Source: Myxococcales bacterium UBA1203 (GTDB taxonomy: Bacteria > Myxococcota > Myxococcia > Myxococcales > UBA5297). From it: a stretch of 54,014 nucleotides of DNA. Shown in pieces: positions 6,905-13,279 of the stretch. The position numbers and the translations under genes are program-made. Location: the NCBI GenBank assembly GCA_002309695.1, contig DBXV01000005.1, positions 44,579 to 98,592 on the forward strand, given 5' to 3'. A model generated the notes under the pieces. It saw only the letters and a program-made list of their open reading frames with translations. It had not been told where the DNA came from and did not search any database. The first letter of the stretch is position 1. Every line of letters starts with the position of its first letter.

Positions 6905-9553
6905 TCACAGCGCCTTCACAATCTCCATAAACCGGTCATACGAATACGCCCCGGGATAATCCGGGGACTTGCTCTCAAATACCATAAAATAGCGGTATTC
7001 CTTGCCGGCACAGCTGGCCCAGGCCGCCCCCAGCGCCGCCTTTGCCCTCGATTCATCATTATCCAGATAATCGCCCTTGGCCTCGACCGCCAGAATCCGC
7101 CCGCTCTCTGTCATGACGAGAATATCGGGATAGGCCGAAATGGCGCCGTTGATATAAAATCCCTGTCGGGAGATATTGCGGTGCCACCATTTGATATTGT
7201 CCATCGAAGACAATTCAAAAATGAGCTTTTCCTCATATTTATTGACCGATTCTTCCTCGGCATAGAGCGACTTGGGATACCTGCTGAAATGCCTCTGCGG
7301 CGCAATCTCGGATTTGAGCTGATAATTCGGCCCGCAGATAATTATTTCCTGCTCCAGCCATTTCCGGAAGACGTCGGCACGATGCCCGAGCAGCAGTTCC
7401 TTTATTTTATTTTCAATTTTATGAATATACGGCCAGGGCGAGTGAATCATGTCGCTGACCTGATCCGCTGTCATATTTTCGACAATTCTGCCGATATAAT
7501 TCTCCACCTCTCTGTCATTGACGCAGTCAATTTTGGAAATTTTGGCCTTTATCTGCTTCTTACAGACGGTCAGCTGCTGCGCTGAGGGCAGCGAATCCAT
7601 CCACTGCCTGTAATAGGCGCAGTCTGCTCCCTTCATTTTCCACGCTTTGGGAATATCCCCCGAGGAAACATCCGTATCGACGCGGGCCATTTCCGCATCC
7701 AGCGTTTCAAAATCAATGCGAATGTCCTTGTCCTTCAGTGTAAAGCCCTCGCTCAGATGCTCCGCCTCCAGCCGGACATATTCATTATCAGAGAAAAAAC
7801 TCGGCGCAGTCCTCATTTTGAATTGGGGAAGCCGCAGGCGGGAGGCCTCTTCGGCAAACTGAGCATTCATTCTGAATCTGGTCATCTTTTCCCGCACCTC
7901 CTCCGGGATGGCCGCGCCGCCGTCTGCCGCCAGTTCATTCTCGATATTTTTTTCGTATTCTGCATTTTGGGCGAGCCCCACAGACAAAAGCGGATCTCTT
8001 TCAGCTTCATCCGAATCCAAAGCGCCGTCCTCTGCCCGCCGCGCTTCCATTTTGTCCCGGAGCACCTCCGGCCGGATGTCCGGCGCGTCCGCATTCTCCG
8101 CATCGGCACTGCTGTCTGTATTTTGCGGCGCGAGCGTCATCTGAACATATTGTTTTTGCGGCGCATCAGCGTCAGCGCCGGCGTCCTCAGCGCGGCAGTC
8201 CCGGCTGGAAAATCCGGCCTGATTCAGCCCCTGAACGACCTTGTCCAGCGTCCGCCCGAAGTCCACCGACGAGGTAATGACATACGATATATTCAATACA
8301 TCGCTTTTATTTTTCTGCGTATAGGGCAGGCGCAGCACGCGCCCCAGAATCTGCTCCACGTCCACCGCCGAATTGCGGTTGGCCACGGTCGCCAGCACAT
8401 AGGCAAACGGACAGTCCCAGCCCTCTTTCAGCGCGTTGACCGTAATGATGTATCGAATCGGACACTGCGGGGACAGCAAATCGACATTTTTCAATTCATC
8501 CCGGTCTGCCGTTTTGACGGCAATTTCCTGCTGGGGAATGCCCGCTGCCACGAGCGCCGATTTGATTTTTTCATACGTCGTACTGCTTTCCGCAGTGTTT
8601 TTGGGCTGCGCCTGAAAGAGCGCGATGGGCCGGATATAGCGCCCGGACGCCTGCCTGTCCGCCTCTGCCCGCGCTTCCAGCTTGTCCCGGATATGAATGG
8701 CGTCGGCGAAGACGTCCTCCTGCGTCCGGCGGTTATAGACAATCACCGGCAGCTTCACCATATTGGCCCTTTTGAGCTGCGCAGCATCGACAAATGAAAT
8801 GATATTGCTGTTCTGCTGCGGCGTCGCCGTCAGATCCAAAACAAAGCACGGATTGAAATTTTCCAGCATTTCCACGCTCAGCCTGGACACCGCGTGGTGG
8901 CTTTCATCCACGATGACCAGCGGATTGAACGAGCGAATCACCTGAATCAGCGCGGTTTCGTCCGTGTCGGGCAGAAGCGCGGCCCTGTCCTGCATAAATT
9001 TGGGAAACGCCGCGAGGCTGCCGTTTTCCTGAAATGCCTTGCGCCCCTCTTTTTTGCTGCTGCGGAATGAATCGTAGCTCAAAACAAATATGGAAAGCTG
9101 CTCGGAGACGGCCGCCGGGCTGAAATTCTGCCCGTTCAGGAGCGCAGACTTGGAATAGACCTCCACGCGCCCGCCGAAATCCGCCTCAATTTTCTGGCGG
9201 TAGGGGTGAGAGGGATTGCTCAGCGCCGCATACGTCTGGGCCAGAATCGCGTCCGAGGGCACGAGCCACACCACGGCCTGAACCTCCCGGACGGGCATCG
9301 CTCGATAAATCGTCTGAATGGCGCTCGCGGCAATCAGCGTCTTGCCGCCGCCCGTCGGCACCTTGAAGCACACATTGGGTGCACCATTTTTGAGGCCCGG
9401 GCGATACGACTGCATTCCGCCCGGCCCCACGGGGACATTTTTCTCTTCCCACAGCTGTCGATAGGCAGCGGCGGCACTGCCCGTCCCGGTCAGCAGCACG
9501 AGAAAGCGCGAAAGATCCGCGAGAACGCTCTTCTGATATGATTTCAGTTCCAT
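6905..9553 (-). CDS. res: Type III restriction-modification system helicase/endonuclease (Res)
   Basis: Restriction subunit of 882 residues. Walker A is PTGGGKT (66-72), the DEAD-like box is DESHH (216-220), the SF2 motif III is DLTATPQ, and the helicase C-terminal lobe carries LKEGWDCPFAYV and LGRVLRLPYT. The C terminus has a PD-(D/E)xK nuclease site: Pro809-Asp810 followed by Glu824-x-Lys826 (AVEAKG). An acidic, low-complexity insertion (about 470-540) is notable. Res uses ATP to communicate between two Mod-bound sites and cleaves unmodified DNA. It lies 84 nt downstream of the RhuM-like chimera and upstream of the BRO-N gene and mod. All catalytic motifs are intact, so the system is probably functional. 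Confidence 0.93.
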   Translation of the reverse strand: MELKSYQKSVLADLSRFLVLLTGTGSAAAAYRQLWEEKNVPVGPGGMQSYRPGLKNGAPNVCFKVPTGGGKTLIAASAIQTIYRAMPVREVQAVVWLVPSDAILAQTYAALSNPSHPYRQKIEADFGGRVEVYSKSALLNGQNFSPAAVSEQLSIFVLSYDSFRSSKKEGRKAFQENGSLAAFPKFMQDRAALLPDTDETALIQVIRSFNPLVIVDESHHAVSRLSVEMLENFNPCFVLDLTATPQQNSNIISFVDAAQLKRANMVKLPVIVYNRRTQEDVFADAIHIRDKLEARAEADRQASGRYIRPIALFQAQPKNTAESSTTYEKIKSALVAAGIPQQEIAVKTADRDELKNVDLLSPQCPIRYIITVNALKEGWDCPFAYVLATVANRNSAVDVEQILGRVLRLPYTQKNKSDVLNISYVITSSVDFGRTLDKVVQGLNQAGFSSRDCRAEDAGADADAPQKQYVQMTLAPQNTDSSADAENADAPDIRPEVLRDKMEARRAEDGALDSDEAERDPLLSVGLAQNAEYEKNIENELAADGGAAIPEEVREKMTRFRMNAQFAEEASRLRLPQFKMRTAPSFFSDNEYVRLEAEHLSEGFTLKDKDIRIDFETLDAEMARVDTDVSSGDIPKAWKMKGADCAYYRQWMDSLPSAQQLTVCKKQIKAKISKIDCVNDREVENYIGRIVENMTADQVSDMIHSPWPYIHKIENKIKELLLGHRADVFRKWLEQEIIICGPNYQLKSEIAPQRHFSRYPKSLYAEEESVNKYEEKLIFELSSMDNIKWWHRNISRQGFYINGAISAYPDILVMTESGRILAVEAKGDYLDNDESRAKAALGAAWASCAGKEYRYFMVFESKSPDYPGAYSYDRFMEIVKAL

Positions 9554-9637
9554 GGAAGATGACTCTTATGACGTATGCCCCCGGCCATAAATCCTCAGCA
9601 TGTCCTCTGGCTGAGTTGAATGATAATGTGCCCCCTC

Positions 9638-9961
9638 TCAGTCTGACACATCCACATCCGGCGTGATGTGAATGGTATAACCGGGAAGCATAGCTGCGAG
9701 CTCCTTCTGGAGCTGCGCGATGCCTTCCGCGTGATCCATGTCGAAGCTCATCACAACATCACACCGCATGAATTTATTGGGAATATCGACATAAAAGCCG
9801 TGGAGCTGCAGTGCCCAGTCGTGGGCGAGGACTTTTTCCTGAACTGAATTGCGGATGGAGGCCGCCTGCGACAGCCACACCGTATCCTTTTCCATGCGCA
9901 CATCTATCTGCGTCTCGCCGTTTTCGGTTTGATAAATGACGATTTTATTCGTTTCATCCAT
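9638..9961 (-). CDS. Chimeric small protein: RhuM-like start joined to a cation-transporter C-terminal domain
   Basis: A 107-residue ORF with a strong AAAGGAG about 10 nt before the ATG. Residues 1-31 (KIVIYQTENGETQIDVRM then VWLSQAA) match the N terminus of RhuM-family virulence proteins. From about residue 33 the sequence (EKVLAHDWALQLHGFYVDI, then FDMDHAEGIAQLQKEL and ITPDVDVSD) resembles the cytoplasmic dimerisation domain of cation diffusion facilitators, with no membrane segments. The two halves join without a stop. This is most simply a deletion/fusion remnant that kept a good start. It heads the R-M gene run. Assignments rest on recalled family sequences. Confidence 0.6.
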   Translation of the reverse strand: MDETNKIVIYQTENGETQIDVRMEKDTVWLSQAASIRNSVQEKVLAHDWALQLHGFYVDIPNKFMRCDVVMSFDMDHAEGIAQLQKELAAMLPGYTIHITPDVDVSD

Positions 9962-10041
9962 GGGAAACGCTCTCCTTTTTTATTTAGAGAATGAAATCTG
10001 ACAGAGGAAACACAAGCCCTATGTCAGAATAATTTGGGAAA

Positions 10042-10701
10042 TTACCCCAGTATCTTCTCCGCCATCCGCTTCCCGGCGTCGAAGGCCTTCTGCAGATCCT
10101 CCTGCCAGTGGGCGTCTCTGTAGGCCTTTTTTGCCTCGGCGGTGCCCTCGGCAAACGCATAGCGGTCGTAATTCTTCACCTGCGTGGTGAAGTTCGCCTC
10201 TATGTGTTCGGGTTTTTGCAGCGCCTTGGCGATGACCGATTCATTTTCATTCATATTATTCTGAAATTTGGACGAAAACTCCGCCGGGGCATTCATCGTA
10301 TAGATGCAGGCGGTGGGAACGGGCCCTTTGGGCGGGTTGCTGGAATAATCCACGTAGGACAGCCAGGGGAAAAACAGCCGCTCGATAAAGGCGCGAAGCT
10401 GCGCGGAAATCTGGAAAAAATAGATCGGCGAGGCGAATACCAGTCCGTCCGCATAAGCCGCTTCCCTCAATGCCTCCGCGGCGCCGTCTTTGAGTGCGCA
10501 CACGTCGGTGAATTTGCTGCCCTTGAGCTTGCAGGCCAGGCACGAAACACAGCCTTTGTATTCCAATTCGTAGAGGCGAATCGTTTTTATTTCTATCTCT
10601 TCGCCGCCGACGGATTTCGCGCCGTTGGCAAAAGCCTCAATCATCTGCGCCGTATTCATGCCTTTGCGCGGCCCGCCGTCGATAATGACGATTTTCTTCA
10701 T
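10042..10701 (-). CDS. Flavodoxin-fold NAD(P)H-dependent oxidoreductase
   Basis: FMN-binding protein of the NADPH-dependent FMN reductase/flavodoxin family, 219 residues. It begins MKKIVIIDGGPRKGMNTAQM, where GGPRKGMNT is the phosphate-binding loop, and carries VFASPIYFFQISAQLRAFIE, the family's second FMN motif. The Cys cluster CVSCLACKLKG resembles the cysteine-bearing loop of iron-sulfur flavoproteins, so a bound cluster is possible. ATG 10701 is chosen because GGAGG lies 10 nt upstream and the family starts there; the frame is open to 10734. It is single on the minus strand, with a group of four palindromes just upstream. Confidence 0.87.
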   Translation of the reverse strand: MKKIVIIDGGPRKGMNTAQMIEAFANGAKSVGGEEIEIKTIRLYELEYKGCVSCLACKLKGSKFTDVCALKDGAAEALREAAYADGLVFASPIYFFQISAQLRAFIERLFFPWLSYVDYSSNPPKGPVPTACIYTMNAPAEFSSKFQNNMNENESVIAKALQKPEHIEANFTTQVKNYDRYAFAEGTAEAKKAYRDAHWQEDLQKAFDAGKRMAEKILG

Positions 10702-10739
10702 GTGTCCGTGTCCTCCGGGGAATATCTCCCTCAAATTTT

Positions 10740-10861
10740 TCCCGGGATTTCATCCCGGGATGTGATACTTCGTCCCTTCGGGACGATTTGTATTATAGAT
10801 GATATTATTCCTTATGTGTCCTGAAAGGACGCTGTATTACATCCTGGGGTGAAACCCCAGG
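10740..10861. repeat. Cluster of four perfect palindromes with 3-nt loops (REP/BIME-like)
   Basis: Four perfect hairpins lie in a row: 10740-10760 (9-bp arms, loop TTC), 10771-10785 (6 bp, TTC), 10818-10830 (5 bp, GAA) and 10843-10861 (8 bp, GAA). The loops switch from TTC to GAA, so the first two read as GAA-loop hairpins on the other strand and the array is a head-to-head pair of doublets. It lies between the starts of the oxidoreductase (10701) and the end of the lipoprotein gene (10906). No coding sequence is evident inside. Confidence 0.75.
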
Positions 10862-10905
10862 CAGCTGAGCGGCGAATCAGATGGCGGAGCGATTATCTCT
10901 CTTCC

Positions 10906-11871
10906 TCATTTCCCATTTATAATAGTAACATTGCACATCAGCCACTCAGTATGAAGTTTGTCCGCGTCACAGGGCAGCCCGACAATATCCTGATATGTTT
11001 TGCGCTCGCTCACGGCAGAGCCGCCGGCCAGCAGGGGCGAGACAGTGCCATTCGTCGTGGACAGCACCTGGAGCGTCGTCGCCGCATTTTGCGGCGCTCC
11101 TTCTGATATATATTTTTTAAATGTATTTCGGGGAATGGTCATGCCCTCGGCGGTGCCGCTCAGCGTCTCTTCAAAATAAAAATCATAGGGAATATCTTCG
11201 GTGTAATAACGATTGCCGTCGATGCCGCTGTAAATCACCCGCACGGCGTCGGGCAGGCTGTCCTCCGGCAGCGTCCAGGAGACGTTCATATCCCTCGTCA
11301 GCATAAAATACCACATGAGCGTCTCTGGCCCGCCGGCCTCTTCCGCCTCCAGCACTTTCTCGGCGGCGAGATCCTGAACATGAATGTCGGAAATCAGGCC
11401 GGGCCAGCGCATGGAAGCCGAGGCCACGGTGCCGTCGGGCCGGTGATAGCTGACCTCGATGACATCGCCCGCCGCGATTTCATTATGATGAATATAGCAG
11501 TAATAATCGCCCATAAATCTCTGTTCGGTGTGGCTGTGGTGATAATGCTCAAACACATCGCCTTCTTTTTCCCCATAGCGGAGACGGAGGTTGTCAGGGG
11601 AGGTCCAAAGGGGAACCTTTTTATTGCCGTCCATCAAAGACAGGACGATTCGGGCCTTCACCATGCCCTTGCCGAGATCATTGACGTTTTCTTCCGGGAA
11701 CTGATTGGCTCTGACATAGCTGAGCGGGATTTCATCGGTGACTTCAACATCCAGATAAATCTCATTCAGTTCGTGATCGTCGGCGTGTTCATAGTGTTCT
11801 ACGACGCAGCCGGAGAGAAATAAAAGGCTGAGAATGAGGGACAGGCAGGCAAAGGCGCGGGGGAAATGCAT
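10906..11871 (-). CDS. Hypothetical lipoprotein
   Basis: Protein of 321 residues with a signal peptide and clear lipobox (LSLLFLSGC, Cys22), so probably membrane-anchored. The mature part has charged N-terminal residues (EHYEHADDHELNE) and predicted beta-rich stretches such as VIEVSYHRPDGTVASASMRW and MNVSWTLPEDSLPDAVRVIY. No family is recognised. ATG 11871 is chosen since it precedes the signal peptide and has GGAG about 9 nt upstream; the frame stays open to 11967, but that would bury the signal. It is the third gene of a minus-strand envelope cluster, 96 nt after the barrel-like protein. Confidence 0.8.
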   Translation of the reverse strand: MHFPRAFACLSLILSLLFLSGCVVEHYEHADDHELNEIYLDVEVTDEIPLSYVRANQFPEENVNDLGKGMVKARIVLSLMDGNKKVPLWTSPDNLRLRYGEKEGDVFEHYHHSHTEQRFMGDYYCYIHHNEIAAGDVIEVSYHRPDGTVASASMRWPGLISDIHVQDLAAEKVLEAEEAGGPETLMWYFMLTRDMNVSWTLPEDSLPDAVRVIYSGIDGNRYYTEDIPYDFYFEETLSGTAEGMTIPRNTFKKYISEGAPQNAATTLQVLSTTNGTVSPLLAGGSAVSERKTYQDIVGLPCDADKLHTEWLMCNVTIINGK

Positions 11872-11967
11872 GGGGAAAGCTCCGGAGAGAATTTTTTTCG
11901 AGGGGAAAACAGAGGTGAAAGTATTTGACAACCGGGACAATGACCATTTGTCAGCGTTCCATTTCAA

Positions 11968-12651
11968 TTAAATCCACACTTTCAATTTTACGCTGACAAA
12001 ATGGGTGATGCGGTGGTGGTCAAATACATTCGGCGTAGAAACGCCCAATGTATAATCCAATTCGAGTCCAAAGATGGGCAGCGAATCTGGCCAGATGTTG
12101 AGTGAAACAGATGGACGAACGGCGAGCCAGGGCTGAATGGATGTTCTCGCACCTTCCGGGGCCTTCATATAGACGGCGCCGGCGCTCAGTTTGGGTACAA
12201 AAATAATCGAGCTTCTGGGAGAAAAGAAGCCGGGCGTGGGCAGCTCAATCATGCCATTGACGCCGATGAGCGAGGCGCCCTTGAAGAGCTTTTCACTCGA
12301 CGGCGAAGTGCCTGTCTGCGGGTCGCCTTTCCGCCTCAGGTCGATGAATCCCAGATCCTGTTCGAGCTGAAAGCCGGAATACATATCGCCGATTTTGGTC
12401 AGATTCAGGCCCAGCGCGAGCGTAAACATGAGGCCGGAATTGTTTTGCTCATAACGTGCGCCGTCGATCAGCATATCTTCCCAGCCGACATCCAGCCCCA
12501 AAATGGGAAAGTAATCGGTGGGGGGATTGGCATGGGCGGGGCGCGGCCAGAGCGCCGGAAATAAGATGCAGAGCGTCAATAATAATAATGATGACGATAA
12601 TAATGATGACAATAATGATAATAATGATGTGAAGTGCGCGGGGAATTTCAT
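11968..12651 (-). CDS. Hypothetical exported protein, outer-membrane barrel-like
   Basis: A 227-residue protein with an unusually long Ser/Leu-only signal core (TSLLSLLSSLLSSSLLLLTL) and a likely cleavage after AHA (about residue 41). The rest alternates polar and hydrophobic residues (SGLMFTLALGLNLTKIGDMY, FGLELDYTLGVSTPN) and ends with an aromatic C terminus (HFVSVKLKVWI), both typical of small beta-barrels. GAGG sits 5 nt before the ATG. It follows the four-TM protein by 13 nt, so they are probably co-transcribed. Function unknown. Confidence 0.78.
   Translation of the reverse strand: MKFPAHFTSLLSLLSSLLSSSLLLLTLCILFPALWPRPAHANPPTDYFPILGLDVGWEDMLIDGARYEQNNSGLMFTLALGLNLTKIGDMYSGFQLEQDLGFIDLRRKGDPQTGTSPSSEKLFKGASLIGVNGMIELPTPGFFSPRSSIIFVPKLSAGAVYMKAPEGARTSIQPWLAVRPSVSLNIWPDSLPIFGLELDYTLGVSTPNVFDHHRITHFVSVKLKVWI
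12577..12640 (-). repeat. Imperfect trinucleotide repeat inside a signal-peptide coding region
   Basis: On the minus strand the codons for the hydrophobic core are an interrupted run of TCA, TTA, TTG and TCG triplets (seen on the plus strand as repeated AAT/GAT units). Triplet slippage would lengthen or shorten the signal core without shifting frame. Confidence 0.7.
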
Positions 12652-12664
12652 TTCAGCCTCATTT

Positions 12665-13246
12665 CTATTTCTTTTCCGTCATCCCGGCATCCGCCTCCCG
12701 CCCGCTTCCTGCCTTTTTGCTTTCGCGCTCATCCGCCCGCTCATCGGCCCGCTCGTATCCCGCGATGGCCCCGCCGATTATCACAGCCGGAGACGCGAGA
12801 ATCAGGTGAATGATGAGGCCGTCGTCATTGCCCATATGCGTCAGAGAACTCCACACGCAGAGAAGTATCAGTGCGCAGAGAATGACGCACGCCAGGATGG
12901 AGAAGCCCAGGGTTGAGCCGTAGGTTCCCCGGCCACCCGCACGCCTGCCGCCATAATAGACTCCCACGGAAGTGAGCGGCATACACAGCACCAGGGCAAT
13001 TGCGGCCGGCACAATGAATTCCGCGCCCATGCTGTGCGGTGAGGAAGGCCCTCCCAACTCCAACACGGCCGCGAGAGCGCCCAGAATGATTGCCAGCACA
13101 CAAACCAGGAAGGCGCAGAGAATTCCCCACTTGATTTCCTTCCAGAGCCTCGTGTCGTCCGGCAGCCTTTCCGGCGTCTGTTTCGCTGGAGGGGGATTTC
13201 CTTCCGGGGCGGCATCTTTGCCTTTTACCGTCTCTGATGAATTCAT
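12665..13246 (-). CDS. Hypothetical four-TM membrane protein
   Basis: A 193-residue protein with a hydrophilic Pro-rich N terminus, four likely membrane segments (about 41-63, 78-99, 112-132, 145-163) and a charged C-terminal tail (ERADERADERESKK). A Gly/Arg-rich loop YYGGRRAGGRGTYG separates segments 2 and 3. No domain is recognised. It is the first gene of the minus-strand envelope trio, 33 nt downstream of the radical SAM gene. No strong Shine-Dalgarno precedes the ATG, so co-translation or a different start is possible. Confidence 0.75.
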   Translation of the reverse strand: MNSSETVKGKDAAPEGNPPPAKQTPERLPDDTRLWKEIKWGILCAFLVCVLAIILGALAAVLELGGPSSPHSMGAEFIVPAAIALVLCMPLTSVGVYYGGRRAGGRGTYGSTLGFSILACVILCALILLCVWSSLTHMGNDDGLIIHLILASPAVIIGGAIAGYERADERADERESKKAGSGREADAGMTEKK

Positions 13247-13279
13247 GGGATTATCCCGAGGGAATGCGGCGCATCCAAA

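Noticed and set aside
12577..12640. Repeats near 12.6 kb as a CRISPR array
   Set aside because: They are in-frame trinucleotide repeats inside a signal-peptide coding sequence, with no spacers or cas genes.
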